A DNA stretch of 64,000 nt from Brasilonema angustatum HA4187-MV1 (lineage in GTDB: Bacteria; Cyanobacteriota; Cyanobacteriia; Cyanobacteriales; Nostocaceae). The position numbers and the translations under genes are program-made. Within the stretch, counting starts at the first letter, position 1; the number at the start of each line of letters is the position of its first letter. The stretch covers positions 1 to 64,000 of the forward strand of contig JAHHGV010000021.1 in the NCBI GenBank assembly GCA_019359695.1. Reading direction: 5' to 3'. The notes under the pieces were generated by a model. It ran no database searches. It was not told the DNA's origin and saw only the letters and a list, made by a program, of their open reading frames with translations. Shown here one piece after another: positions 24,784-36,800 of the stretch.

Positions 24784-27700
24784 ATGTTAGATATTATTAA
24801 CCGGTATGCTCATGGATTTGTAGCTATACCTATAATCGTAGCTTGCAAAAAAAATGGTTTGTTTGCTTTGTTACAGAAGCAGGGTAGCCTAAATTTAGAG
24901 CAGATGGTAAAGCGGCTGAATGCTAATAGCGGACATCTGCAAGTGGCTTTACGAATTTTGCGATCGCTCCATTGGCTAGCTGTAGATGGAGATGGAAAAT
25001 ATAGTTTGACAGATAAAGCAAAAGCTGATCAAGAAATTCCGCTAGATATTACTGACATATTCTCCTTACCAATCGAGGCTTACTTAAAAACAGGACAACC
25101 GCGAAATTTGTTACGACCTTGGCTTGATCGCTCTCGCCAAAAGTGGCAGCTTAGCGATCCTTTATTGGTTGATTTTTTAGATGGAATTTTATTAATAACT
25201 ATTTTAAATGCTCTCAATCAAATATTCTCGATTAAGAATTCAATTGATTGGATAAAAAAACTGCCTGAACCAGTCAAAACAGAGATAATAGAGTTATTTC
25301 AGCAAAGAAGATGGTGTGAGTACCGTAAAAACCAACTATTCCTCACTAAAGCTGGTCAATTTATTTTAGATAGGGTATTAATTACTGCTATAACTGCATC
25401 ATATAAGCCGATGCTTTCCCAAATGAAAGAATTGTTATTTGGCGACTCTAAGAGAGTATTTAAACGGGATGTTACGGGAAAAGAATTACATTTAGATAGA
25501 ACTTTAAATGTAGTGGCTAGCGGCTTTCAACATGAAAAATACTTTGCTGATTTAGAAGAAATTATTATTGCTATTTTTAATCTGACACCCTATGAACAAC
25601 AGCCAAAATATGTAGCTGATATGGGCTGCGGTGATGGAACGCTACTTAAACGAATTTATCAAACAATTAAAGATAAATCTGCGAGAGGTAAAGTATTACA
25701 TCAATATCCCTTATGGGTGATCGGATGCGATTACAATCAAGAGTCTTTACAAGCAACCGAGCGCAACCTAACCAAAATTCCTCATTTGACGCTCCAAGGA
25801 GATATTGGCGAGCCGGTAAAATTAGTTGAGGATTTACAAAAACTAGGCATTAAAGATCCAGAAAATATTTTGCACGTTCGTTCTTTTTTGGATCATGATC
25901 GCCCATTTATACCAACCAAAGATATCGCTAGAGAACAGGGGCGAGCGCATTTACCTTACCAATGTGTTTCCGTTGACAAATCGGGTAGCCTCATTTCTCC
26001 TCCTACTGCTGTTCAAAGTTTAGTAGAACACCTAGAACGCTGGGCAGAAATTGTTAATCATCACGGATTAATAATATTAGAAGTTCACAGCCTTGATCCA
26101 GAAGTTGTTTATACTTTCTTAGATCGATGTGAAAACTTACATTTTGATGCCAATCAAGCTTTTTCCATGCAACATTTGGTAGAAGCTGATGTATTTATGA
26201 TGGCAGCTGCCGAAGTAGGACTGTTTCCTAAAAATAAATTTGGACGCAAATATCCGAAAATTTTTCCCTTCACACGCATTACCCTAAATTGGTTTGAAAA
26301 AAGATCCTATACGATTCGACAACCAAATTTATCAGACTTACCAGCTTTAGTTAAATTAGAAGCCGAATGCTGGACTGAAGCTTTAAGAAGTTCAAGGGCA
26401 GAACTGGAAAGACGGTTAGAACGTCAACCTGATGGGCATGCAGTTTTAGAAATTAATGGCGAGATTGTTGGGGTAATTTATTCCCAAAAAATTGCTGGTA
26501 TAGAGGTACTAGAAAACACTACATTTACAGCAGTTCCTTCCCTCCACCAACCAAAGGGGAAGACTATTCAATTATTAGGAATTAGCATCTTACCGCAAAT
26601 GCAGGATCGGGGATTGGGCGAACCCTTTTTAGAATTTATGTTAAATTGGTTTGCTCTTAAAGGCAGTATTGATCGAGTGGTTGGGGTTACTCGATGCCGC
26701 AACTATCATCAATATGCCTCGATAACAATGGCAGAATATGTACAACTTCAAAACCAACAAGGACAACGCTTAGATCCCATTCTCCGTTTTCACTGTGGTC
26801 GCGGTGCAACCATTCGACAGTTAATTGTCAATTACCGCCCAGAAGATACAGAAAATTTGGGAATTGGCATTTTAATTGAATATGACTTGCAAAATTATAA
26901 AATTAATCATGCTACTACCAATAAACTAGAAGCAGTTAGCAACGCTAAGGAACAATCTTTCTATTCCATCATCAAAACTTGCGTTTTATCCGTAATCGGG
27001 GAAAGCCGCCAAGCTGCTTTTGATGCTAAACGTCCTTTAATGGAAATAGGTTTAGATTCCCTAGAGTTGTTAGAACTAAGATCGCTGTTAAGTCAAAAGT
27101 TGGGCATAGAACTAGAACCGACTTTCTTTTTTCAGTACGGAACTCCAGAAGCGATCGCTAACTATTTTAAACAGCAACTATCAGGGAAAGCATCAGTAAA
27201 AATTGCCGCCCCAGAAATTCAGCTTAAACCAACCCCATCTGCCGAAGTTTCAGCATCACACTACCGGCAATCATTGTTAGAACCAATCGCCATTATTGGC
27301 ATTGGATGTAGATTTCCGGGAAATGCAGATAACCTTGATTCCTACTGGGAGTTATTGCGTCAAGGAAAAGATGCGATCACCCTTATTCCAGCTGAACGCT
27401 GGCAGGAAATGCCTGCGAAAATAAGCAGTCAATGGGGCGGCTTTCTCTCTCAAGTAGATCTATTTGATGCCGCGTTTTTCCGAATTTCCCCTAGAGAAGC
27501 CAACTTACTCGATCCTCAACAAAGAATTTTACTAGAAGTGACTTGGGAAGCTTTAGAAAATGCTGGCATAAATCCACAAACTCTAGCCGGAAAATCAACT
27601 GGCGTTTTTGTCGGTATTTTTTCCCACGATTATGAATGGTTGCAACTTCAACAAAATCAACACCAAGATTTTGATACTTATTTTGCTACTGGCAATTCAG

Positions 27701-30700
27701 TTGCAATGTCAGCTGGGCGAATAGCTTACACTTTCGGCTTGCAAGGACCAGCTGTTGCCGTTGATACCGCTTGTTCCTCGTCTTTAGTAGCAATTCATTT
27801 AGCTTGTGCCAGTTTGCAACGAGGCGAATCCGATTTAGCCCTAGCATCAGGAGTAAATTTGTTATTATCTCCTGAATTAAGCATTTCCTTTTCCCAAGCA
27901 GGAATGCTATCCCCGGATGGACGCTGCCAAACCTTTAATGCGACGGCTAACGGATATGTGCGGAGTGAAGGATGCGGAGTGGTAGTTCTCAAACGACTAT
28001 CAGACGCGATCGCAGATCGAGATAACATTCAGGCGATTATTCGGGGTACGGCAATCAATCAAGATGGTTCTAGCAACGGTTTAACTGCACCCAATGGACT
28101 TGCGCAAGAAGCAGTCATTCGTCAAGCTTTAGCCACAGCACAAATCTCTCCCCAACAAATTTCTTATGTAGAAACTCACGGTACAGCGACACCTTTGGGC
28201 GATCCGGTGGAAGTCAAGGCATTACAAGCAGTGTATGGAAAGGATAGAACTAGAGAATTAGTGATCGGTTCGGTAAAAACTAATATCGGACATACCGAAG
28301 CAGCCGCTGGAATTGCTGGACTGATCAAAGTAGTTTTGGCAATGCAACATAAGTATATTCCCAAACACCTGCATTATCGCCAAATTAATCCCCACATTAC
28401 TTTAGAACAAATTCCCGCAGTAATTCCCACCGCCGGACAAGTTTGGCAATCAGAAGAAGCTAGCCTGTTTGCTGGTATTAGTTCTTTTGGTTTTAGCGGC
28501 ACTAATGCCCACGCCATTTTAGAGTCAGCACCGCCAATAAAATCAAAAATTACCGAAGTAGAGTTACCTTACCACATTTTTAAAATTGCTGCTAAAAGCG
28601 ATAATGCATTGAGACAACTCATTCAAAAACATATTGATTTCCTCGATACTCATCCAGAAATATCTCTAGCAGATTTATGTTTTACTGCTAATATTGGTCG
28701 CGCAGATTTTGATTATCGGTTAGCGGTTGTAGCTGATTCTCTACCCCAGTTGCGTCAGGAATTACTAAGCGCAATTCCACAGCATTTTCAACAGCAAAAA
28801 ATTGCTTTTTTATTTACGGGGCAAGGGTCACAGTATATCGGGATGGGACGGGAACTATACGAAACGCAACCCGTTTTCCGTCAAGCCCTCCACCGTTGCG
28901 CTGAAATTCTAGCTGCTGATTTAGAATATCCTTTGTTAGAAGTTATTTATACAGATTCGCAATTAATCCATCAGACGGCTTATACTCAACCTGCTTTGTT
29001 TGCCATTGAATATGCTTTATATCAACTTTGGCAATCTTGGGGTGTCCAACCAGATATTGTCATCGGTCATAGTGTTGGCGAATACGTTGCTGCTTGTGTC
29101 GCTGGAGTATTTAGTTTAGAAGATGGGTTAAAACTAATTGCTAAACGCGGACAGCTGATGCAATCATTGCCAGAAGATGGAACAATGGTGGCAGTATTTA
29201 CTGATGAAAGTACGATTGCCCAAGCTATAGCAGCTTACCCAACAGAAGTAGCGATCGCGGCTTTTAACCAACCAGATAGCATAGTAATTTCTGGCAAAGC
29301 GCAAACAATGCAAGGCATAGTTTGCATCTTAGAAGCTAGAGGAATTAAGGCTGTTCATTTATCCGTATCTCATGCCTTTCATTCTCCTTTAATGAACCCG
29401 ATCCTAGACTCCTTTAGGGAAGTTGCAGCCACTATTACCTATCACACTCCATCTATAGATTTAGTTTCTAACCTGACTGGAGAAATGGCGGCGGCTGACA
29501 TTACTACTCCTGAATATTGGTGCCGTCATCTGCGCCAACCAGTGCAATTTCATCAGGGTATGAAGACTTTGCAGCAGCAGGAAGTAACCATTTTCCTAGA
29601 GTGTGGGGCTAAACCCATTTTATTGGCAATGGGTCGTAGCTGTTTAACATCCGTAAATCAAGATTATATCGATTTCGTTGGATTGCCCAGTTTACATCCC
29701 CAGAGTTCTAACTGGCAAACATTATTATCGAGTTTAGCAGCACTATATTCGCGTCAAGTTAACATTAATTGGGCTGGTTTCTATCAAGATTATTCCTATA
29801 ATCGCATCACTCTACCTACCTATCCTTTTGAACAACAAAGGTATTGGTTAGAAAATACCCTCGCTTCACCAGCTTTGACTAATGTTGAGCGCTACCAACA
29901 TCCTCTTTTAGGAAATCGTCTGTATTTAGCGGGAAGTGATGAGATTCGGTTTCAATCATATATTACTAAGGATCGCCCTGCTTACTTAGCACAGCATTGG
30001 GTGTACGAGTTTCTGGTAGTTTTCGGTGTTGCTTATTTAGAAATGGCTTTAGCGGCTGGGGTAGCAGTTTTCAAATCTAGCTGTATATCAATTACAGATG
30101 TCGCGATTTTGAGAGCATTAATTTTACCAGAAAATCAAGGTCACAACCTACAAATACTTTTAAATCACGAAAGTGAGACTGCCGCTAAATTTCAAGTTTT
30201 TAGTACCTCAGACTTGGACTCTAAAAATTGGACGCTACACGCTGACGGAAAAGTACAGAAAGAAACTTTATTAAATTCGCCAACACCAATTAATTTAACT
30301 GCTTTACAGTCTCGATGCAGTCAACAGATTGACTTAGATACTTATTACCAAAAAATGCAGGTTTATTATGGACCCGATCTCCGTAATATTCAACAATTGT
30401 GGCAGGGTGAAGCAGAGGCTTTGGCAGAAATTAAGTTACAATCAGTTTATATTTCGGAAGTCAAAAATTATCAGTTACATCCGGCTTTGTTAGATGCTTG
30501 CTTCCAGGTAGTTTTTGCTTTGTTATATCAAAATGAAAGCCTTGATGATCCATTTGTACCTGTAGGCTGTCAGCAACTTAAAGTTTACCGCACTCAAGTC
30601 GATCATGTATGGAGTCACGTTAAACTCCATCCCACTAAAGAGTTACAACAAACCAACCGCACTGCTGATTTAGATTTAATCGCTCCTGATGGAGAATTAA

Positions 30701-33700
30701 TTGCTAGTGTTCAAGGTTTACAATTCAAACGTGCTAGTCGTCAAGCTTTATTAGGTAGTTTACAAACTAATTGGAAAGATTGGCTCTATCAAATAGAGTG
30801 GCAAGCTAAATCAAATCAAAATTCACCCAGCCCAATTCAAAATTGGAGATTAGGGAGAGGGGAAGACAAGAAAGAATTTCATCAGAACATCCTTGATTTA
30901 TCCGTTGCCAAGCTTATTCCTTCATCCTCGTTAGATGAAATTGAAAAAAATACATTATTAACGGAAATTGAGAATTTCAGTATTAGCTACGTACTGGATG
31001 CTTTCGAGAAAATGAGTTTTCATTTATCTCCAAAGATGCAATTTTCTGTAGAAGAAATAACCAGAAAACTAGGAGTACTTGAACCTCATCGTCGCCTATT
31101 AGAACGGCTACTTGAGATGTTATCTGAAGTAGGGATATTGGCAAAAAATAACGGGATATGGCAAGTAATTAGTACACCAGAATCACAAAAGCTGCCATCG
31201 TTACCAGATTTATTAAGGCAATATCCTCACCTCATAGCCGAGTTAACCCTATTAGAAAGATGCGGAACTAAACTCGCCGAAGTGTTACAGGGTAAATGCG
31301 ATCCACTACAATTATTATTCCCCAGTAGCGATCTCACAAATCTAACTAATCTATATCAGCATTCAGCCACTTTTAAAGAGATGAATCTGGTAGTGCAAAA
31401 AGCACTTGCGGCAGTACTAGCATCTCGCACTTCAGCCGAAAAGATCCGCATTTTAGAAATAGGTGCGGGAACTGGGGGCACTACTGCTTACATTTTGCCA
31501 GAACTACCAACAAACAAAGGAGTAGAGTATGTTTTTACTGATATTTCTCCTTTATTTACCGCTAAAGCTAAGGAAAAATTCAGCGATTATAACTTTATCC
31601 GCTATCAAGTATTAGATCTTGAAGCCGATCTCAAATTCCAAGGATTTAGCACTCAAAAGTACGATATAGTTTTAGCTGCCAACGTTTTCCATGCGACTAG
31701 GGATTTAAAACATAGCTTAAACCAAGCGCGACAATTGTTATCGCCGGGTGGAATGTTAATTCTGCTAGAAGGAACAGCACCGAGGCGGTGGATAGATTTA
31801 ATTTTTGGGTTAACTACAGGTTGGTGGAAGTTTAGCGATCGCGATCTGCGCCCCAAACATCCACTTATGTCTAGTCAGCAGTGGGAAAAATTATTGTTAG
31901 AAACGGGGTTTAGTAGCGTTAAATCTTTACCAGGAGAAACTTCAACTGACACATCTCTATTCCCACAAACAGCGATTTTAGCTCAAGCTAGTTCAGACAA
32001 GCACTGGCTGATTTTAGGTGATCGCCAGGGTATGGGTGAGGAACTAGCAAAACAATTGCAATCTCAGGGTGAGAAATATACTTTAGTGTTTGCTGGTAAT
32101 CAATACGAGCAAGTAGGCAATCAAGAATTTACCATTAATCCAGCACAGGTAGAAGACTTTCATCAACTATTCAACGCTATCAGCCAACAACAGATTCCTT
32201 TACATGCAGTCATAAATTGTTGGAGTTTAGATACACCAATCAGCAACATCACCCTTACTGAATTAACAGCCGCTTCCCAAAGGGGATGCGGTAGCACCCT
32301 CCATCTAGTCCAAGCTTTAGTAAGGGCAAACGACCGAGATTTGGTACTTTCCCCACCTCCTGCTTTATGGTTAGTTACTCAAGGGGCGACACCAGTTATA
32401 GCGGGAGAAACAATCCCTCAAATCGCTCAATCTTCCCTGTGGGGAATGGGCAAAGTTATCAATATAGAACATCCAGAATTACAATGTACCTGTATTGATT
32501 TAGACCAAAATATCACAATTGAGGAAAATGCGACAACTTTACTCGCAGAAATTTACGCCTCAACCCCAGAAAATCAAATTGCTTTGCGTAACGGTAATCG
32601 GTATGTATCTCGGTTAGTCAATCAACCTCAGGCGCTTCAATCGCCACCGATTCGCTTCAGCAGCGAGAAAACTTATTTAATTACGGGCGGCTTTGGCGGT
32701 TTGGGGTTGGTAGTGGCTAATTGGTTAGTTAAGAAAGGAGTAAAAAACTTAGTTTTATTGGGGCGTAGTGGTGTTAAACCTGAACTTGCCGATCAATTAG
32801 CCAAATTAGCTCAAGCTGAAGTCAGAATTGAGCTAATTCAAGCCGATGTCTGCGATAAAGAACGTATGACACAAGTGATTGCAGACATTGAGCGCAGAAT
32901 GCCACCATTAGGAGGAATTATTCATGCAGTGGGAGTCCTAGACGACGGAACTTTACAGCAGTTATCTTGGCAGCGTTTCGCTAAAGTGATGGCTCCTAAA
33001 GTAACAGGAACTTGGATCCTACACGAATTAATAGGCGATCGCCCGATAGACTTAATTCTATTTTCTTCTGCTGCTTCTTTACTCGGTTCTGCAGGTCAAG
33101 CTAACCATGCGGCGGCTAATGCCTTTTTAGATGCCCTAGCTTATCAACGCCATGCTCAAGGATTACCAGGATTGAGTATTAATTGGGGAGTTTGGACTGA
33201 AGTAGGGGCTGCTGCCCAAGGGGAAATTAGCGAACAATGGCAGAGTAAAGGCATTAATTCCATGACTCCTGAACAAGGATTGCAACTATTGGAATATCTA
33301 TGCGAACAACCTCCGATCCAAGCAGGTGCAGTGGGGATTAATTGGGCGCAGTTCATTGCTAAAAGAGGTGCTGCCCCGTTTTGGGAAAACTTCCACCAAG
33401 TAGCGGTAACGGATCGATCACCGACAAAACCCGTTAATTGGCGACAGCAACTTCAACAAACTCCACAGAGCGATCGCCGAGAAGTATTAGGCAATTGTGT
33501 TCGCACTCAGGTAGCAAAAGTTTTAGGTTTAAACTCTCCTGAATCTGTAGATTGGCAAAAAGGTTTCTTCGATTTGGGGATGGATTCGCTTACTTCTATT
33601 GATTTGCGAAATCGCTTGCAAACTACTTTAGATGTCTCTTTACCTGCAACCTTGGCTTTTGATTATCCAACAGTAGCAGCTTTAGTTGATTATTTGATTT

Positions 33701-33861
33701 CAGAAGTGCTATTGCCAGAATTTGCTGCTCCACCCACTATCAAATCATCGGCTCAGCCAGTATTAATTGAGCCCACTTCAGAGTTATTAGATGTAGACAA
33801 TTTATCAGCTAACGAACTTGAAGCTTTGTTGATTAGTAAGTTAAACAGTTTAAATTATTAA
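24784..33861 (+). CDS. Type I PKS: MT-GNAT-ACP loading module plus KS-AT-DH-MT-KR-ACP
   Basis: A 3025-residue starter enzyme. Residues 1-505 form a methyltransferase with a winged-helix start, SAM motif DMGCGDG at 279-285 and SFLDHDR at 367-373. It resembles the AprA MT1/SxtA type, which methylates malonyl-ACP. GNAT domain about 508-715 (QDRGLG at 607-612), which in CurA and AprA decarboxylates and loads the starter. ACP Ser759. KS about 833-1260 (Cys997, HGT and NIGH motifs intact). AT about 1340-1640 (GHSVGE with Ser1430; HAFH at 1530-1533, malonyl type). DH with His1738 and Asp1904 but a degraded HxxxGxxxxP motif. C-MT (motif I from 2223; His2303/Glu2329). KR from 2630. ACP Ser2935. A second starter methyltransferase (AprA MT2) is absent, which suggests a propionyl- or isobutyryl-type starter (inference). 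Ribosome site GAGGAG at 24774-24779. Confidence 0.93.
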   Translation: MLDIINRYAHGFVAIPIIVACKKNGLFALLQKQGSLNLEQMVKRLNANSGHLQVALRILRSLHWLAVDGDGKYSLTDKAKADQEIPLDITDIFSLPIEAYLKTGQPRNLLRPWLDRSRQKWQLSDPLLVDFLDGILLITILNALNQIFSIKNSIDWIKKLPEPVKTEIIELFQQRRWCEYRKNQLFLTKAGQFILDRVLITAITASYKPMLSQMKELLFGDSKRVFKRDVTGKELHLDRTLNVVASGFQHEKYFADLEEIIIAIFNLTPYEQQPKYVADMGCGDGTLLKRIYQTIKDKSARGKVLHQYPLWVIGCDYNQESLQATERNLTKIPHLTLQGDIGEPVKLVEDLQKLGIKDPENILHVRSFLDHDRPFIPTKDIAREQGRAHLPYQCVSVDKSGSLISPPTAVQSLVEHLERWAEIVNHHGLIILEVHSLDPEVVYTFLDRCENLHFDANQAFSMQHLVEADVFMMAAAEVGLFPKNKFGRKYPKIFPFTRITLNWFEKRSYTIRQPNLSDLPALVKLEAECWTEALRSSRAELERRLERQPDGHAVLEINGEIVGVIYSQKIAGIEVLENTTFTAVPSLHQPKGKTIQLLGISILPQMQDRGLGEPFLEFMLNWFALKGSIDRVVGVTRCRNYHQYASITMAEYVQLQNQQGQRLDPILRFHCGRGATIRQLIVNYRPEDTENLGIGILIEYDLQNYKINHATTNKLEAVSNAKEQSFYSIIKTCVLSVIGESRQAAFDAKRPLMEIGLDSLELLELRSLLSQKLGIELEPTFFFQYGTPEAIANYFKQQLSGKASVKIAAPEIQLKPTPSAEVSASHYRQSLLEPIAIIGIGCRFPGNADNLDSYWELLRQGKDAITLIPAERWQEMPAKISSQWGGFLSQVDLFDAAFFRISPREANLLDPQQRILLEVTWEALENAGINPQTLAGKSTGVFVGIFSHDYEWLQLQQNQHQDFDTYFATGNSVAMSAGRIAYTFGLQGPAVAVDTACSSSLVAIHLACASLQRGESDLALASGVNLLLSPELSISFSQAGMLSPDGRCQTFNATANGYVRSEGCGVVVLKRLSDAIADRDNIQAIIRGTAINQDGSSNGLTAPNGLAQEAVIRQALATAQISPQQISYVETHGTATPLGDPVEVKALQAVYGKDRTRELVIGSVKTNIGHTEAAAGIAGLIKVVLAMQHKYIPKHLHYRQINPHITLEQIPAVIPTAGQVWQSEEASLFAGISSFGFSGTNAHAILESAPPIKSKITEVELPYHIFKIAAKSDNALRQLIQKHIDFLDTHPEISLADLCFTANIGRADFDYRLAVVADSLPQLRQELLSAIPQHFQQQKIAFLFTGQGSQYIGMGRELYETQPVFRQALHRCAEILAADLEYPLLEVIYTDSQLIHQTAYTQPALFAIEYALYQLWQSWGVQPDIVIGHSVGEYVAACVAGVFSLEDGLKLIAKRGQLMQSLPEDGTMVAVFTDESTIAQAIAAYPTEVAIAAFNQPDSIVISGKAQTMQGIVCILEARGIKAVHLSVSHAFHSPLMNPILDSFREVAATITYHTPSIDLVSNLTGEMAAADITTPEYWCRHLRQPVQFHQGMKTLQQQEVTIFLECGAKPILLAMGRSCLTSVNQDYIDFVGLPSLHPQSSNWQTLLSSLAALYSRQVNINWAGFYQDYSYNRITLPTYPFEQQRYWLENTLASPALTNVERYQHPLLGNRLYLAGSDEIRFQSYITKDRPAYLAQHWVYEFLVVFGVAYLEMALAAGVAVFKSSCISITDVAILRALILPENQGHNLQILLNHESETAAKFQVFSTSDLDSKNWTLHADGKVQKETLLNSPTPINLTALQSRCSQQIDLDTYYQKMQVYYGPDLRNIQQLWQGEAEALAEIKLQSVYISEVKNYQLHPALLDACFQVVFALLYQNESLDDPFVPVGCQQLKVYRTQVDHVWSHVKLHPTKELQQTNRTADLDLIAPDGELIASVQGLQFKRASRQALLGSLQTNWKDWLYQIEWQAKSNQNSPSPIQNWRLGRGEDKKEFHQNILDLSVAKLIPSSSLDEIEKNTLLTEIENFSISYVLDAFEKMSFHLSPKMQFSVEEITRKLGVLEPHRRLLERLLEMLSEVGILAKNNGIWQVISTPESQKLPSLPDLLRQYPHLIAELTLLERCGTKLAEVLQGKCDPLQLLFPSSDLTNLTNLYQHSATFKEMNLVVQKALAAVLASRTSAEKIRILEIGAGTGGTTAYILPELPTNKGVEYVFTDISPLFTAKAKEKFSDYNFIRYQVLDLEADLKFQGFSTQKYDIVLAANVFHATRDLKHSLNQARQLLSPGGMLILLEGTAPRRWIDLIFGLTTGWWKFSDRDLRPKHPLMSSQQWEKLLLETGFSSVKSLPGETSTDTSLFPQTAILAQASSDKHWLILGDRQGMGEELAKQLQSQGEKYTLVFAGNQYEQVGNQEFTINPAQVEDFHQLFNAISQQQIPLHAVINCWSLDTPISNITLTELTAASQRGCGSTLHLVQALVRANDRDLVLSPPPALWLVTQGATPVIAGETIPQIAQSSLWGMGKVINIEHPELQCTCIDLDQNITIEENATTLLAEIYASTPENQIALRNGNRYVSRLVNQPQALQSPPIRFSSEKTYLITGGFGGLGLVVANWLVKKGVKNLVLLGRSGVKPELADQLAKLAQAEVRIELIQADVCDKERMTQVIADIERRMPPLGGIIHAVGVLDDGTLQQLSWQRFAKVMAPKVTGTWILHELIGDRPIDLILFSSAASLLGSAGQANHAAANAFLDALAYQRHAQGLPGLSINWGVWTEVGAAAQGEISEQWQSKGINSMTPEQGLQLLEYLCEQPPIQAGAVGINWAQFIAKRGAAPFWENFHQVAVTDRSPTKPVNWRQQLQQTPQSDRREVLGNCVRTQVAKVLGLNSPESVDWQKGFFDLGMDSLTSIDLRNRLQTTLDVSLPATLAFDYPTVAALVDYLISEVLLPEFAAPPTIKSSAQPVLIEPTSELLDVDNLSANELEALLISKLNSLNY

Positions 33862-33873
33862 ACAAGGGCAAAG

Positions 33874-36800
33874 ATGAACTCAGAATCAAATCAATCTTTA
33901 TCAACTATGCGGCGGGCGTTGATGGCTTTGTCAGATATGCAAGCCAAGCTCAACGCGGTAGAATCAACCAAGACGGAACCAATCGCAATCATCGGTATGG
34001 GTTGTCGTTTGCCAGGACGAAGTGATAATCCGGCAGCTTTTTGGGAATTAGTCAAAAATAAAACTGATGCCATTACCGAAGTACCGAGCGATCGCTGGGA
34101 TATTGATACTTACTACTCCAGTAATCAAGATGTTCCCGGAAAAATGAATACCCGTTACGGGGGATTTATTGGCAATGCAGACAAATTTGACTCTCAGTTT
34201 TTCGGAATTGCCCCCCGTGAGGCAGTGAAACTCGATCCACAACAGCGTTTGTTATTAGAAGTTACCTGGGAAGCTTTAGAATCTGCCAATATAGTACCAG
34301 AAAATATCATTGGTAGTGCCACTGGTGTCTTTATTGGAATTAGTACCTTTGATTATGCGATGCGGCTGTTTGGGGCAGCTAGTCCGAGTTGTATTGATGC
34401 TTACGCGGGAACGGGTACGCTGTTAAGTCCGGCGGCTGGACGTATATCTTATCTATTAGGTTTGAACGGACCGAGTATGGCGGTGGATACTGCTTGTTCT
34501 TCTTCTTTATTAGCAGTACATTTGGCTTGTCAAAGTTTGCGTAATCGAGAGTGTAACTTAGCTCTAGCTGGTGGTGTTAATCGCTTGTTAGCACCTGGAT
34601 TAAGTATCAATTTTGCTCAAGCAGGAATGCTTGCGCCTGATGGTCGTTGCAAAACTTTTGATCGTAAAGCAGATGGCTTTGTGCGAGGGGAAGGATGCGG
34701 CGCGATCGTTCTCAAACGACTCTCAGACGCATTAGCTGACGGCAACACAATTTTAGCTGTAATTCGCGGTTCGGCGGTTAACCAAGATGGTAGAACTAGC
34801 GGTTTAACTGCACCTAATGGTCCTTCTCAACAAGCAGTAATTCGTCAGGCACTCGCCAACGCTAAAATTGCTCCCCATCAAGTAGATTATGTGGAAGCAC
34901 ACGGTACTGGCACATCTTTAGGAGATCCGATCGAAGTTGGTGCTTTAGGTGCAGTATTTAGTCAAGATCGCCCTTCAGAAAGACCTTTAATTATTGGTTC
35001 GGTAAAAACTAACATCGGTCATTTAGAAGCTGCGGCAGGAATTTCTAGTTTAATCAAGGTTATTTTGTGTTTGCAACACCAAGAAATTCCCGCTAATTTA
35101 CATTTCCAACAGCCCAATCCCTATATCCCTTGGAAAGAATTGCCCATTAAAGTTGCTGCCGAAACAATACCTTGGCTGCTAGAAGAAAAACGCCGAATTG
35201 CTGGGGTAAGTTCTTTTGGTTTTGCTGGTACAAACGTTCATGTGGTGTTAGAAGAAGCCCCAAATGTAGAGACGCGACGCCAGACGCCTCAACGGGAGCC
35301 AGTACTTGATGAGGGTTTCCCTCATCAAGTACTGGCGCAGCACGGCGCTGGCTCAAATTTCGCGTTTGAACAAGATCGTCCGCTACATATTTTGACCATT
35401 ACGGCAAAAACTCCCCAAGCTTTGCAGCAATTAGCTGGTGAATATGATCGCTTTTTGCAAAAGTATCCGAATTCACCTATAGGAGATCTTTGTTTTACTG
35501 CTAATACTGGTCGGTCGCATTTTGCCTATCGATTCAGCGCGATCGCGTCTTCAACTAGTGAATTATCTCAGCAGTTACTTGCTTTTACTCAAGGTCAATC
35601 TTTACCTCAGTTGCGCTCAAGTCAGGTATCCTTAAACTCAGTTCCGAAAGTCACCTTTTTCTTTTCAGGAGAACTATCATTCAATCTACCTATTAGTCAG
35701 CAGCTTTACGACACTCAACCAGTCTTTCGCCAAGCTTTAGATCGCTGCGCTGAAATTTTAGAGCGTGAACTAAAAATACCATTAATTAAAATTCTTTATT
35801 TTCCCCAGAATCTGTCAGATAGCTATACAAGAATTGCTTTTTTTGCTTTGGAGTATGCTTTATGTAAACTATGGCAATCCTGGGGAGTAACACCTAATTT
35901 AGTTGTCGGTTATGGCGTTGGAGAGTATGTTGCTGCTTGTGTAGCTGGAGTTTTCAATTTAGAAGATGGATTAAAGTTAGTTGCTGCTCAAAGTAATTCA
36001 TCTCGCAATTTAGTCGCTAAACAACTAAATTATTCTCAGCCGCGAATTAACTTAATTTCTAGTAAAACTGGAAATCTAATTAAGGATGAAATTTCCAATC
36101 CATCTTATTGGCATAGTGAAATTAACGAGCATCCTGATATTCAATCTATTATAAATATAATAATTGCTGTAAAAAGTGAATTTTGTTTAGAAATAGGATT
36201 AGGAGCAACTAATAAAAAATTATTGGCATCAGACCGGATTCAATGGTTATCTACTCTGAATCCAAAAAAATCGGATTGGCAAGAGCTTTTAAATAGTTTA
36301 GCAGTTTTGTATATTAATGGTGTAGGCATAGATTGGCGTGGATTCGATCAACATTATTTTCGCAACTACTTACAATTACCTACTTATCCTTGGCAAAGAC
36401 AGCGTTATTGGTTAGAAACTTCCACTTATGATTTACTACCCCAATTATTACTAGAGGGACATCCCTTAATTGGGAAACGCTTATCTTCACCTTTAAAAAC
36501 AATTCAGTTTCAAAGCTACCTGGCTCGCTCGCAACCTAGTTATCTCTTAGATCATCAGGTTTATAACAGAATAATTTTACCAACCACAGCTTACCTAGAG
36601 ATGGCTTTGGCTGCGATCGTATCAGTTTGGTCCTCCTCTGATTTCACTATTGAAAATCTTCATATTCAACAACCATTAGTTATCCCCCAAGTCGGACAAA
36701 TTCAAATTCAGTTAATTTTAACTCCTGAAACTCAAAATAGTTATAGCTTCGAGATTTTTAGCAATGAAATTGTTGGTGATATAGCTTCTGAAGAATGGAG

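Noticed and set aside
35147-35356. Minus-strand frame over the PKS 2 KS-AT linker
   Set aside because: It is the antisense reading of the palindromic repeat within an intact PKS gene. The similar frame at 55389-55592 is rejected for the same reason.
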